Shown: piece by piece, positions 34,402-43,322 of the stretch
Numbering within the stretch: the first letter of the stretch is position 1
Layout of the letters: each line of letters opens with the position of its first letter
Source: JANYLB01 sp963837715
Lineage (GTDB): Bacteria > Actinomycetota > Acidimicrobiia > IMCC26256 > JANYLB01
Assembly (NCBI GenBank): GCA_963837715.1
Contig: CAWIOF010000002.1
Location: forward strand, 2,170,001-2,234,000
Reading direction: 5' to 3'
Length of the DNA: 64,000 nucleotides
Notes under the pieces: model-generated
Told to the model about the DNA's origin: nothing
Database searches by the model: none
The model's input: the letters and a program-made list of their open reading frames with translations, nothing else
Made by a program: the position numbers and the translations under genes

Positions 34402-34843
34402 TCAGCCGACCAGGGCAACCGGGACCTCGGCGACGGCTTCGCCCTCGATGCGGTACGAACGCAGCACCGGGGCCCCGTCGCGAAGGGAGACGAGCACGTA
34501 GAGCCACGCAGGATCCACGGCTTGGCGGACGTCGGTCGAAGACGGGTAGGCGTCGGTGTGGGTGTGGGAATGCCACACTCCGACGATCTCGTGGCCCCGG
34601 CTCTCGGCGTCGCGCGTGGCCCGCAGGTAGTCGCGTCCGTCGACCGTGTAGGTGCGCGCGGACGCGTCGGCGTTTCGGCACGGATACGCCGCGCTCGATC
34701 ACCCCGGTGGGGCGACCACCGATCATCGGTCCGGCGAGGAGCCCGCACGCTTCGTCGGGGAGTCCGTCGTAGCAGTGACCGATGATGATCCGATACTGGT
34801 CGTCGGTCAGCCGGAGCGTCGGCGCCGCGAACGTCGTGCTCAT
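34402..34843 (-). pseudogene. mec: JAMM/MPN+ metalloprotease Mec-like (frameshifted)
   Basis: Zinc protease predicted to cleave cysteine from the CysO-Cys adduct. It begins MSTTFAAPTLRLTDDQY, with CYDGLPDEACGLLAG (the catalytic Glu of JAMM). At 34689-34690 an extra base breaks the frame; beyond it AYPCRNADASARTYTVDGRDYL, then VGVWHSHTHTDAYPSSTDV, the HxHxxxxxxxSxxD zinc motif, and ALVG end in the restored frame. The start overlaps the CoxL-like stop (ATGA). In mycobacteria mec precedes cysO-cysM directly; here CMD and LuxR genes intervene. Confidence 0.88.
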
Positions 34844-37137
34844 GCCGAGGCGTCGGCGATCGCCTGCCACACCCGCATCGCGCTGAGTGGCATGTCGATG
34901 TGGCGGACGCCGAGGTGGCTGACCGCGTCGACGACCGCGTTCTGGACCGCCGGCGTCGACCCGATCGTCCCCGACTCACCGATGCCCTTCGCGCCGAGCG
35001 GGTTGAGCGGCGTGGGCGTCTCGGTGTTGACCGCCTCGAACGTGGGGAACTCCGCGGCGCTCGGCATCGCGTAGTCCATGAGGTTCGCCGGTGAGCGGAT
35101 TGCCGTCGTCGTCGTACGCGACCCCTCGTAGAGCGCCTGCGCGACACCCTGCGCGATTCCCCCGTGCTGCTGGCCGCGCACGAGCAGCGGGTTGAGGATC
35201 CGACCGCAGTCGTCGACCGCGACGTGGCGGATGAGCTCGACTCGACCGGTCTCGGTGTCGACCTCGACGACAGCAACGTGGGCGCCGAAGGGGTAGGTCG
35301 CCTCACCCTGGTTGAAGTCGAGCGCCTGGGCGAGGCCGGGCTCCATGTTCGGCGGCAGCTTCGCCGGGTCGCTCGCCGCGAGCGACAGTTCCGCCCAACT
35401 CAGGGCTCGAGCCGGCACGCCCGCGACTCCGACCCGACCGCCGTCGTGGAGCACGACGTCGTCGACGTTCGCCTCGAGCAGGTGCGCGGCGAGCGTGCGG
35501 GCCTTCTCGAGCACGGCTTCCGACGCCTTGTAGAGCGCGCTCCCGCCGATCTGCAACGACCGCGAACCCATGGTCCCCGTACCGCGCGGAACCAGCGCGG
35601 TGTCGGACTGCACGATCCGCACCTGGTCCATCGGCACCCCGAGCAGCTCGGACACCACCATCTTGAACGAGGTCTCGTGACCCTGGCCGTGCGACGACGT
35701 GCCGACGGTCGCCTTCACGCTGCCGTCGGACTCGACCTCGATCGCGCCGTACTCGGTGAACAGACCTCCGGCCGTCACCTCGACGTAGGTGCAGAGGCCG
35801 ATCCCGAGTTGCTTCACGTCGCCGCGCTCGCGCCGGGCGCGCTGTTCGGCCCGCAGCTCGTCGTAACCGGCGATGCGTGTCGCTTCGTCGAGCGCCTTGG
35901 CGTATTCACCGACGTCGTAGTTCGCGCCGGTGACGGTGGTGAGGGGGAAGGCGTCCGGAGGCAGCAGGTTCCGCTTGCGGATCTCGACGGGGTCGATGCC
36001 GAGCTCCACCGCGGCCATGTCGATGATGCGCTCGAGCATCGAGGTGGCTTCGGGGCGACCGGCGCCCCGGTAGGCAGCCGTCGCGGTGGTGTTCGTGGCC
36101 GCCGACTTCGAGGTGAACAGCACCTTGGGGATCCGGTACACGCCCTGCGACATCGAGCGGGTCAGGAACGGCAGGAAGGCACCGACCGCGGGGTACGCAC
36201 CGCCGTCGGCGACGATCCGGACCCGCAGACCGGTGATCGTGCCGTCGTGCCGCAGGCCCATCTCCACGTACTGGACCTGGGCCCGGCCCTGGGTCATCGC
36301 GACCATGTTCTCGGACCGGGTCTCGGTCCACTTCACCGGCCGACCGAGGTCGACCGCGAGCCGCGCCGCGACCACGAACTCCGGGTAGAGGCCCGTCTTG
36401 GCGCCGAAGCCGCCTCCGACCATCGGGGCGACGACCCGCACCGTGTCGGGTGCGAGACCGATTGCCTCTGCGAGCGGGTCGCGGATGCTGAACGGCGCCT
36501 GCGTCGGGACCCACACGGTGATGCCGCCGGTGGCGGGATCGGGCTCGACCAGCACCCCGTTGGGCTCCATCGGCACCGCGGCGACGCGCTGGTTCACGAA
36601 GCGCCCCTCGATGACGACGTCGGCTTCCTCGAGCACCGTCGGGTCGTCGCCGAAGTCGAACTCGATCGCGAGGTTCGAACCGTGTTCGGGGAAGAGCAAC
36701 GGCGAGTCGTCATCGAGTGCCGCCTCGGGATCGACCACTGCCGGGAGGGGGTCGTAGTCGACGATCACCATCTCCGCCGCGTCGACGGCCTGGGCGCGCG
36801 TCTCGGCGACGACCACCGCCACGATGTCGCCCACGAAGCGGACCGTCCCCACCGCCAGCGGAGGTCGTGAGAACGCCGGCGGGAGCATGACGAACCCCTG
36901 GACCGGCGGGAGCTCGAGATTGGCGCTGCTGTACACCCCGAGCACACCCGGCATCGTCTCCGCCTCGCTGGTGTCGACGGCCTCGATCAGGGCGTGGGCG
37001 ATCGTCGAGCGCACGAACGCGACGTGGGCGACCCCCTCGGACACGAGGTCGTCGAAGTAGCGGGCGGCGCCCCGGAGGACGGCAGGGTCCTCGACACGGA
37101 GGACGGCATTTCCGAGGATCGAACCTGATGCGGGCAT
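34840..37137 (-). CDS. CoxL-like molybdenum hydroxylase large subunit (form II)
   Basis: Molybdopterin-binding subunit of the xanthine oxidase/CO dehydrogenase family, 765 residues, full length. N-terminal RVEDPAVLRGAARYFDDL is the ald_xan_dh_C domain; the Moco-binding part has GGGFGAKTG, HGQGHETSF and the catalytic Glu in KGIGESG. The active-site loop reads AYRGAGRPEA, the signature of form II CoxL-like proteins; true aerobic CO dehydrogenase has AYRCSFR. Substrate is thus not CO with any confidence. The medium (FAD) and small (2Fe-2S) subunits that such enzymes need are not nearby. It overlaps mec by 4 bp. Confidence 0.9.
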   Translation of the reverse strand: MPASGSILGNAVLRVEDPAVLRGAARYFDDLVSEGVAHVAFVRSTIAHALIEAVDTSEAETMPGVLGVYSSANLELPPVQGFVMLPPAFSRPPLAVGTVRFVGDIVAVVVAETRAQAVDAAEMVIVDYDPLPAVVDPEAALDDDSPLLFPEHGSNLAIEFDFGDDPTVLEEADVVIEGRFVNQRVAAVPMEPNGVLVEPDPATGGITVWVPTQAPFSIRDPLAEAIGLAPDTVRVVAPMVGGGFGAKTGLYPEFVVAARLAVDLGRPVKWTETRSENMVAMTQGRAQVQYVEMGLRHDGTITGLRVRIVADGGAYPAVGAFLPFLTRSMSQGVYRIPKVLFTSKSAATNTTATAAYRGAGRPEATSMLERIIDMAAVELGIDPVEIRKRNLLPPDAFPLTTVTGANYDVGEYAKALDEATRIAGYDELRAEQRARRERGDVKQLGIGLCTYVEVTAGGLFTEYGAIEVESDGSVKATVGTSSHGQGHETSFKMVVSELLGVPMDQVRIVQSDTALVPRGTGTMGSRSLQIGGSALYKASEAVLEKARTLAAHLLEANVDDVVLHDGGRVGVAGVPARALSWAELSLAASDPAKLPPNMEPGLAQALDFNQGEATYPFGAHVAVVEVDTETGRVELIRHVAVDDCGRILNPLLVRGQQHGGIAQGVAQALYEGSRTTTTAIRSPANLMDYAMPSAAEFPTFEAVNTETPTPLNPLGAKGIGESGTIGSTPAVQNAVVDAVSHLGVRHIDMPLSAMRVWQAIADASA

Positions 37138-37351
37138 GGCGGGAATCTAGTGCGAGGAGCGGACCGGGCGACCGAGCCGGAGGCCGGCGCGAACAGGACG
37201 ACCACGCTCGGCGACCGCGCCAGTCGGACTCGAGGACCGGCGACGGTCCGACCAACGCCGAGCAGGTCGAGCGGGCGGCCGCGCTCGCGTACCGCGCGGG
37301 TCGATCGGTCGCCACCGCGACGGAGACCACGGCCCTCCTGGGGCTCGCGCG

Positions 37352-38468
37352 TTAGATCCCGACGAGTTCCTGGACGGCGATGACGGGCATGGGCAGCACG
37401 CGGTTGACGCGGTATCCGGCGCGTGCCGACGAGGGCCGCGAACTCGGATTCGGTGCGCTCGCGTCCGCTGCCGGTGAGGACGAGCATCATCAGGTCGCTG
37501 TCCTTCGCCGGGTGGGGGCGGTGGTGCGTGGGCATCAGCTGATCGACCACGAGGACACGCGCGCCCGGCGACGCGGCGCGGATGCGCGAGAGGATCGTGA
37601 CGCACTCAGGGTCGGCCCAATCGTGCAGGATCGCCTTCAGCAGGTAGACGTCGCAGCCCGCGGGAACTGCGTCGAAGAAGCTCCCTCCGACGGATTCGAC
37701 CCGGCGCTGCACGCCCGCCGCCTCGAGCACCGGTGCGGCGCGCTCGACCACTTCGGGAAGATCGAAGAGCACACCGTCGGCCGACGGGTTCGCGGCGAGC
37801 ACGGTGGAGAGGAGCGCGCCGGTCCCCCCGCCGACGTCGCAGATGCGGCGCACGCCGGAGAAGTCGTACCCCGAGACGAGCGACGGACCCGCGAGCTGCG
37901 ACGACTGCTCCATCGCGTCGTCGAACGTCGCCTGGGCATCGGGGTTGGCCGTGAGCCAGTCGAAGTACTCGACGCCGTGGGCCTCGACCGATGCGCTCCT
38001 GCCGGTCCGCAGCGAGTGCGCGGCGTGGTTCCAGATCTCGCCGTGCCAGGGACCGCACAGGAACCGCACCCACTCCCGCACGGAGTCGGCCCGGTCGGAC
38101 CGCAGCAGCTCCGACATCGCGGTGTTGCGCCAGCGGCCCTCGCGATCCTCGCGGAAGTACCCGAGGCCTTCGAGGAGACGCAGGAGTCGAGCGGTCGCGT
38201 CGGCGTCGGTCCTCGCGGCGCGGGCGAGCGTGTCGGGATCGAGCGGTCGGTCGGCGAGCAGATCGGCGAACGAGAACTCCGCGGCCAGATACACCGCCTT
38301 CGCCTCGACGAACCCGAACGTCGTCTCGAAGACCCGCACGATCGGCGGCATCGAGTTCCGATGCAGTCGCCCGAGCGCGTTGCGTCCGGCCAGCACCGGC
38401 GGCACCGCCCAGGCCGGCGGGAGTCGCAGCGGCTTGGGATCTTCGGCCCCCTCGGGCCGATCAGGCAC
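37352..38468 (-). pseudogene. O-methyltransferase family 2 (frameshifted near C-terminus)
   Basis: SAM-dependent O-methyltransferase of about 371 residues with an N-terminal dimerisation winged helix (KAVYLAAEFSFADLLADRPLDPDTLARAARTDADATARLLRLLEGLGYF) and the catalytic domain: ICDVGGGTGALLSTVLAANP (SAM motif), VLFDLPEVVERA and KAILHDWADPECVTIL, with catalytic-type His in LHDW. GTG 38468 overlaps the FAH stop by 8 bp. After ESEFAALV an extra base near 37427 shifts the frame; the other frame continues ARAGYRVNRVLPMPVIAVQELVGI to a TAA at 37352. Relatives act on polyketides, phenolics or acetylserotonin. Confidence 0.87.
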
Positions 38469-39255
38469 CGGACGCGACCACCGGGTTCTCGAGCGCACCG
38501 ATGCCGTCGATCTCGACCCGGACGGTGTCGCCCGGATGGAGGAACCGCTGCGGTGAGCGCGCCACGCCGACTCCCGGTGGTGTGCCGGTCATGATCACGT
38601 CGCCGCGCTCGAGCGTGATCGCCTCGGTCGTGAACGCGATGATCTCGGCGACGGAGAAGAGCATCTCGCTCGTCGAGGAGTCCTGGAGCGTCTCACCGCT
38701 GACGATGCAGCGGATGCGGAGCGCCTGGGGGTCGGCGATCTCGTCGGCGGTCACGAGCCAGGGCCCCATCGGCGCGAACGTGTCGAGCGCCTTCCCGCGG
38801 GTCCACTGGGTGTCGCCGAACTGGAGGTCGCGGGCCGAGACGTCGTTGCCGCAGGTGTAGGCGTACACGAAGTCGAGCGCGTCGGCGACAGCGACCCGCT
38901 GGGCCCGACGACCGATCACGACGGTGAGCTCGGCCTCGTAGTCGAGCTGCTCGGTGATCGTGGGGTGGACGATCGGGGCACCGGGGCCGACGAGCGCGTT
39001 CGCCCACTTGGCGAAGAGTTGCGGCTGCGTCGGTACCGCGGAACCGGTCTCTTCCGCGTGCTCGCGGTAGTTGCGGCCGACACACACGATCTTGCCCGGA
39101 GGTGGGACCGGCGCGAGCACCGCGAGCGACGCCATCGGGCCGACCACGTCGCCGGGGCGGGGGTCGAAGATGTCGGTTCCGGCGTCGCGGACGACATCTC
39201 CGTCGACGGCACCGACGCGGGCGACGCCACCGGCGTCGTATCGGATGAGCTGCAT
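38461..39255 (-). CDS. Fumarylacetoacetate hydrolase-family protein
   Basis: Protein of 264 residues; ATG 39255 (MQLIRYDAGG) chosen over a longer noisy frame. The FAH fold is evident: VCVGRNYREHAEE, LFAKWANALVGPGAPIVHP, the metal-binding LDYEAELTVVIG, YTCGNDVSARDLQ, MTGTPPGVG and HPGDTVRVEIDGIG. Family members cleave or decarboxylate acylpyruvates in aromatic degradation (acylpyruvase, HpcE-like); the exact substrate is unknown. It is the first gene of the minus-strand FAH-methyltransferase pair and divergent from smpB, with only 39 bp between the starts. Confidence 0.92.
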   Translation of the reverse strand: MQLIRYDAGGVARVGAVDGDVVRDAGTDIFDPRPGDVVGPMASLAVLAPVPPPGKIVCVGRNYREHAEETGSAVPTQPQLFAKWANALVGPGAPIVHPTITEQLDYEAELTVVIGRRAQRVAVADALDFVYAYTCGNDVSARDLQFGDTQWTRGKALDTFAPMGPWLVTADEIADPQALRIRCIVSGETLQDSSTSEMLFSVAEIIAFTTEAITLERGDVIMTGTPPGVGVARSPQRFLHPGDTVRVEIDGIGALENPVVASGA

Positions 39256-39294
39256 CGGGCCACGATAGGTCCGAGGGGCGGTACCGTCGTCGCC

Positions 39295-39756
39295 ATGTCG
39301 AGGCGAGGCGATCAGGTCGCGATCACGAACCGGCGATCCCGGTACGACTACGAGCTCCTCGAGCACTGGGAGTGCGGGATCGTGCTGCTGGGGGCCGAGG
39401 TGAAGTCGATCCGACTCGGTCGCGCCAACCTCCAGGACGGCTACGCCCGCGTGGAAGACGGCGAAGTCTGGCTGTACGGGATGCACGTCTCCCCGTACGA
39501 GTTCTCGCAGGGCGACCTCGACCCGGTGCGGCGGCGCAAGCTCCTGCTCCACGCCAAGGAGATCGACGACCTGGCGCGGGGCTCACAGGAGAAGGGCTTC
39601 ACGATCATCCCGACCCGGGTGTACTTCAAGGACGGCCGGGCGAAGGTGGAGATCGCCCTGGCCCGGGGCAAGCGCGCCTACGACAAGCGCCAGAGCCTCG
39701 CCGCCAAGGACGCCAAGCGGGAAGCCGAACGGGCGATGAAGGGCGACCGGGGCTGA
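39295..39756 (+). CDS. smpB: SsrA-binding protein SmpB
   Basis: tmRNA partner in ribosome rescue, 153 residues. ATG 39295 gives MSRRGDQVAITNRRSRYDYE; conserved LLGAEVKSIRLGRANLQDGYA, YGMHVSPYEFSQGDLDPVRRRKLLLH, PTRVYFKDGRAKVEIALARGKRAYDKRQ and the basic tail AKDAKREAERAMK, which inserts in the mRNA channel. The ssrA gene lies 62 bp downstream on the same strand, a common arrangement. Confidence 0.97.
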   Translation: MSRRGDQVAITNRRSRYDYELLEHWECGIVLLGAEVKSIRLGRANLQDGYARVEDGEVWLYGMHVSPYEFSQGDLDPVRRRKLLLHAKEIDDLARGSQEKGFTIIPTRVYFKDGRAKVEIALARGKRAYDKRQSLAAKDAKREAERAMKGDRG

Positions 39757-39780
39757 CCTGTCCCGGGCAGGCCCTAGACT
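39753..39780 (+). promoter_or_regulatory. Candidate promoter for ssrA
   Basis: CTGACC (39753-39758), 16 bp spacer, TAGACT (39775-39780): a plausible sigma-70-type pair overlapping the end of smpB. Transcription from here would give a short 5' leader that RNase P would remove from the tmRNA. Pattern match only. Confidence 0.35.
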
Positions 39781-39817
39781 GACCCGTGCGCTCACACGTA
39801 CGAGCGCGCCTTGACAA

Positions 39818-40168
39818 GGGGGTGCGTGGCTTCGATTCTGAGGATCGAGGCGGGAGAAGCGAGCCGACGTCGCCGGATCGTCGTGAAAGAGCCGGCACCA
39901 CTAACACATGCCGAGGACAACCTCGCACTTGCTGCTTAGAGATAAGTAGCACGTTCCATCCGGCCCAGCCGCTCGGTCGGGACCGGAACGTCATTCAGAG
40001 CGGCTTACCGTCAGGGATCGCCACGTGACCTGATGGGACATCACAGCGAGGCTGGGGTCACCGCAGGCCGCCGGTGAGCGGTGGTGACCCGAGACTTTCT
40101 CACCGGCTGCGCTCGGAGAAGTCCCGCCGACAACTTGGAAGACCCGGGTTCGACTCCCGGCACCTCCA
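39818..40168 (+). ncRNA. ssrA: tmRNA (ssrA)
   Basis: One-piece tmRNA of 351 nt. The 5' end GGGGGTG pairs with CACCTCC at 40161-40167, leaving discriminator A. The 3' tRNA-like part has GACCCGGGTTCGACTCCCGG as T arm, and TTCGATTCTG follows the 5' acceptor strand. The tag frame ends GCC GAG GAC AAC CTC GCA CTT GCT GCT TAG (39910-39939), giving AEDNLALAA; the resume codon is probably GCA 39895, for a tag APLTHAEDNLALAA. The ALAA end is the usual protease degron. Directly after smpB. CCA is not encoded. Confidence 0.93.
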
Positions 40169-40296
40169 CGAACGAACGAACCCGACCCGTGTTACAACGG
40201 GCGGCATGTCTGACGCCACCGGCGACTCGACGCCTGATTCGGCGATGACGCTCGACGATCTCCATCCGGGCACCGGACCGGGCTCGTAGAGCGTTC

Positions 40297-41448
40297 GTGC
40301 TCCTCGGCCTGCGTGAGATCCGTCGCGCCAAGACCCGGTTCGGGCTCCTCATCGGCGCGGTCGGCCTCCTCGTCTTCCTGATCTTCTTCCAGCAGACCCT
40401 CCTCACCAACCTCCTCGGCTTCTTCACCGGTGCGCTCGAGCACCAGTCGGGTCAGGTCGTGGTCTACGGCACCGACGCCCGCAAGAACCTCGCGGGGAGC
40501 GTGATCACACCGGAACAGCTCGTTGCGGTCGCCGCGGTCCCGGGAGTCGCCGAGACCGGTCCGCTCGGCCAGGGCACCTTCACCACCCGCGCCGGCAACG
40601 GGAAGGAGGTCGACGGGATCCTCTTCGGTTACGAGCTCGGAGGACCCGGCGAACCCACGAGACTCTCGTCGGGTCGACTGCCCGAAGGGGCCGACGAAGG
40701 TGTCGCGAGCGCGATCGACCGCGACAACGGCTTCGCCATCGGTGACACGGTCGAGATCGTTCCGGGCGCCGGCGGAACCGAACCGCTCCGGATCCGCATC
40801 GTCGGCCTCGCCGACGACAGTCGGTTCAGCGTGCAACCAGTCGTCTTCGTGTCGTTCCCCACCTATGAGGCCGCACGTCGGGTCGCGAACCCCTCGGCCG
40901 TCGACCAACCCGTGTTCGCATCGGCTGCGCTCGCCCAACCGACCGAAGGGATCGACGCGGCCGAGCTCGCACGACGCATCACCCGCGACGTAGCCGGTGT
41001 CGACGCGCTCGACCGCGCCGACGCGGTGGCGGAGTCGCCCGGCGTGCAGCCGGTGCAGCAGTCGTTCTCGATCATCCTCGTCCTCACGTTCCTCGTCGTC
41101 GCCCTCGTGACCGGGTTCTTCTTCCTCATCCTCACGGTCCAGAAGCAGGGCGCACTCACGCTCCTGCGGGCGGTCGGTGCGCCCCGCGCGTTCCTCGTGC
41201 GGGCACTGATGGTGCAGGTCGGGATCGTGATCGTCGGCGGCCTCGCGGTGGGAACGGCGCTCCTCGTACTCGCCTCAGCCGGATCGAGCGCGGCGTTCCC
41301 CATCGAGATCGACCCACGGTTGCTCGCGACGAACGGGATCGTCGTGCTCGTGCTCGCGCTCGCTGCATCCTCCGTCGCAGTCCGACGGGTGTTGCGAGTC
41401 GACCCGGCCGACGCGGTCGCGAAGCCGGTGCTCGGAGGTCTGACGTGA
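40297..41448 (+). CDS. ABC transporter permease, FtsX/DevC-like (first)
   Basis: Permease of 383 residues starting at GTG 40297. N-terminal TM (KTRFGLLIGAVGLLVFLIFFQQTLL), a soluble domain of about 200 residues, then three helices (FSIILVLTFLVVALVTGFFFLI; a second around residues 300-325; ILVLALAASSVAV at the end). The FtsX-domain signature is seen in LTVQKQGALTLLRAVGAPRAFLVR and RRVLRVDPADAVAKPVLG. It overlaps the next permease gene by 4 bp (GTGA). A LolC/DevC-like heterodimer with the next product is expected. Confidence 0.87.
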   Translation: MLLGLREIRRAKTRFGLLIGAVGLLVFLIFFQQTLLTNLLGFFTGALEHQSGQVVVYGTDARKNLAGSVITPEQLVAVAAVPGVAETGPLGQGTFTTRAGNGKEVDGILFGYELGGPGEPTRLSSGRLPEGADEGVASAIDRDNGFAIGDTVEIVPGAGGTEPLRIRIVGLADDSRFSVQPVVFVSFPTYEAARRVANPSAVDQPVFASAALAQPTEGIDAAELARRITRDVAGVDALDRADAVAESPGVQPVQQSFSIILVLTFLVVALVTGFFFLILTVQKQGALTLLRAVGAPRAFLVRALMVQVGIVIVGGLAVGTALLVLASAGSSAAFPIEIDPRLLATNGIVVLVLALAASSVAVRRVLRVDPADAVAKPVLGGLT

Positions 41449-42563
41449 GGATCGCGCTCCGCGAGCTCCGGCGCCGCCCCGGGCGCTTCCTGATCGCAGC
41501 CGGGATGCTGACGCTGCTGGTGTTCCTCCTGCTCTTCCTCGGGGGCCTGCTCGACGGCCTCTACAACGGCAGCACCGGCGCGCTCCGGGCCCAACAGGGA
41601 GATCTCGTCGTGCTGTCCGACGACTCCCGGGACTCGATCATCCGGTCGCGCGTCTCTCCGGAGCAGCGCGCTGTGGTCGAGCAGGTTCCGGGCGTCGACG
41701 GGGTGCGGGGTCTCGGGGTCGCGCTCGTCGGTGCGGCGATCCCCGGCCGCGACGAAGCCGCGAGCGCGGCGGTGTTCGGGTACGAGGGCGGAGTCGACGG
41801 GGTGCCGCCGCCCCCGAAGGCCGACGAAGCGTGGGTCGACCGTCGGCTCGAAGCCGACGGCGTGCGGGTCGGCCAGATCATCGAGCTGGGTCGAAGCGCT
41901 CCCGGTGCGTCGGTGCCGGTGACGGTGCGCGGGTTCGTGCGCGACACGTCGTACCTCCTGCAGGGTGGCGTGTGGGTGCAGCCCGACACGTGGCGCGAGG
42001 TGCAGGCACGGAACCGGCCGGATCAGGAGCTGCCGCCCGGGACGTTCCAGTCCCTCGTCGTCACCGTCGCACCCGGCTCGAACATCGCCGACGTGCAACG
42101 GGGCATCGCGCGTGCGACCGACGGACAGCTCCGCGCCCTCACCAAGCAGGCCACGATCGACGCCATCCCCGGGGTCCAGAGTCAGCGGTCCACGTTCCAG
42201 GCGATCATCTGGGTGACGCTGCTCGTCGCGGCCGTGGTCGTCGCGTTGTTCTTCGCGCTCCTCACCCTCGAGCGCGTCGCGCTCTACGGCGTACTCAAGG
42301 CGCTCGGTGCGTCGTCGCGCAACCTCGCCGGCGGATTGTTCACCCAGGCCGCGACCACTGCCTCGCTCGCGTTCGTCGTGGGGGCTGTGCTCGCGTTCGG
42401 GCTCGCCGCGATCCTGCCCGCGGGGATCCCGCTCCAGCTCCTTCCCGGCCGCGCGGCACTCACCTTCGCCGGCGTGCTCCTCGCTGCCCTCGCCGGCAGC
42501 GCGATCTCGCTCCGACGGATCATCCGCATCGACCCCGCCACCGCCATCGGCGGCGGTGCCTGA
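41445..42563 (+). CDS. ABC transporter permease, FtsX/DevC-like (second)
   Basis: Permease of 372 residues, same architecture as its neighbour: N-terminal TM (RFLIAAGMLTLLVFLLLFLGGLL), extracytoplasmic domain, then three C-terminal helices with FFALLTLERVALYGVLKALGASSRNL and the end LRRIIRIDPATAIGGG. GTG start lies within the previous stop. The two permeases look like ancient paralogues. The ATPase gene follows 13 bp later. Confidence 0.87.
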   Translation: MRIALRELRRRPGRFLIAAGMLTLLVFLLLFLGGLLDGLYNGSTGALRAQQGDLVVLSDDSRDSIIRSRVSPEQRAVVEQVPGVDGVRGLGVALVGAAIPGRDEAASAAVFGYEGGVDGVPPPPKADEAWVDRRLEADGVRVGQIIELGRSAPGASVPVTVRGFVRDTSYLLQGGVWVQPDTWREVQARNRPDQELPPGTFQSLVVTVAPGSNIADVQRGIARATDGQLRALTKQATIDAIPGVQSQRSTFQAIIWVTLLVAAVVVALFFALLTLERVALYGVLKALGASSRNLAGGLFTQAATTASLAFVVGAVLAFGLAAILPAGIPLQLLPGRAALTFAGVLLAALAGSAISLRRIIRIDPATAIGGGA

Positions 42564-42576
42564 ACAGGAGCAGCAC

Positions 42577-43243
42577 ATGTCGGCGCTCGATCTCCGCGAC
42601 GTCCGCAAGGTGTACGGCACCGGGCAGAACGAAGTCGTCGCGCTCGACCATGCGACCTTCTCGGTCGGCGACGACGAGGTGGTCGTGCTCCTCGGCCCTT
42701 CCGGGTCTGGGAAGACCACACTCCTGTCGATCGCTGGCGGCCTCCTCACGCCCACCGAGGGCAGTGTCGTGGTCGGCGGTGAAGACATCAGCGCCTACTC
42801 GACCAAGGAGCTCACGCGGTTCCCGGCGCGACACGGTCGGGTTCGTCTTCCAACAGGTGAACCTCGTCCCGTTCCTCACCGCGCGCGAGAACCTGCTCGT
42901 GGTCCGGGAGCTCGGCGGGAGCCGGGGCGGCGCCGACCGGGCCGACACCCTGCTCGATGAGCTCGGCCTCGCCGACCGCAGGGCCAACCTCCCGGGCGCC
43001 CTCTCCGGCGGCGAACGTCAGCGCGTGGCGATCGGACGGGCGCTGATGAACGAGCCTGCGCTCGTGCTCGTCGACGAACCCACATCGGCCCTCGACACCA
43101 AGCTCGGGGAGCAGGTGATGCAACTGATCGTCGACGAGGTGAAGGGCCGAAACACCGCCGCGGTCATCGTCACCCACGACCGCCGGATGACCAGCTACGC
43201 CGATCGCACCGTCGAGATCGTCGACGGCCACCTCGACGCCTGA
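42577..43243 (+). pseudogene. ABC transporter ATP-binding protein, LolD/DevA-like (frameshifted)
   Basis: ATPase of about 222 residues when joined. Walker A GPSGSGKTT and EGSVVVGGEDISAYSTKELTRF are in the ATG 42577 frame. An extra C in TTCCCGGCGC (42822-42824) breaks it, and RRDTVGFVFQQVNLVPFLTARENL (Q-loop), LSGGERQR, Walker B LVLVDEPTSALD and VIVTHDRRM continue in the next frame to 43243. All motifs survive if one base is removed. It would power the two FtsX-like permeases just upstream, giving a LolCDE/DevBCA-like system without an obvious adaptor gene. Confidence 0.88.
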
Positions 43244-43255
43244 CGCGCGCGGTCA

Positions 43256-43314
43256 CCCTCGTTCTGGTCAGGATTCCGGTTGCAGGGCCGCCGAGAACAT
43301 GACCAGTTCGAGGG
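43256..43314. repeat. 59-bp palindromic element, copy 1, between convergent genes
   Basis: Arms CCCTCGTTCTGGTCA (43256-43270) and TGACCAGTTCGAGGG (43300-43314) are complementary at 13 of 15 positions; the 29-bp centre contains CGGTTGCAGGGCCGCCG. Same length, arm order and core (TGCAGG) as the element at 48852-48910. Each sits between two genes that end towards it, so a bidirectional terminator is one possible role. Confidence 0.75.
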
Positions 43315-43322
43315 CTGGAGCG

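Noticed and set aside
35164..36870. Open frame of 568 codons on the plus strand
   Set aside because: Entirely antisense to the CoxL-like gene, whose conserved motifs leave no doubt about strand.
34900..37060. Possible carbon monoxide dehydrogenase
   Set aside because: The active-site loop is AYRGAGR, not AYRCSFR, and the medium and small subunits are absent, so CO oxidation is not supported.
40206..40289. 27-codon frame upstream of the ABC permease (MSDATGDSTPDSAMTLDDLH)
   Set aside because: It could be a leader peptide, but it has no clear ribosome-binding site, no known family and no overlap; too little to support as a gene.
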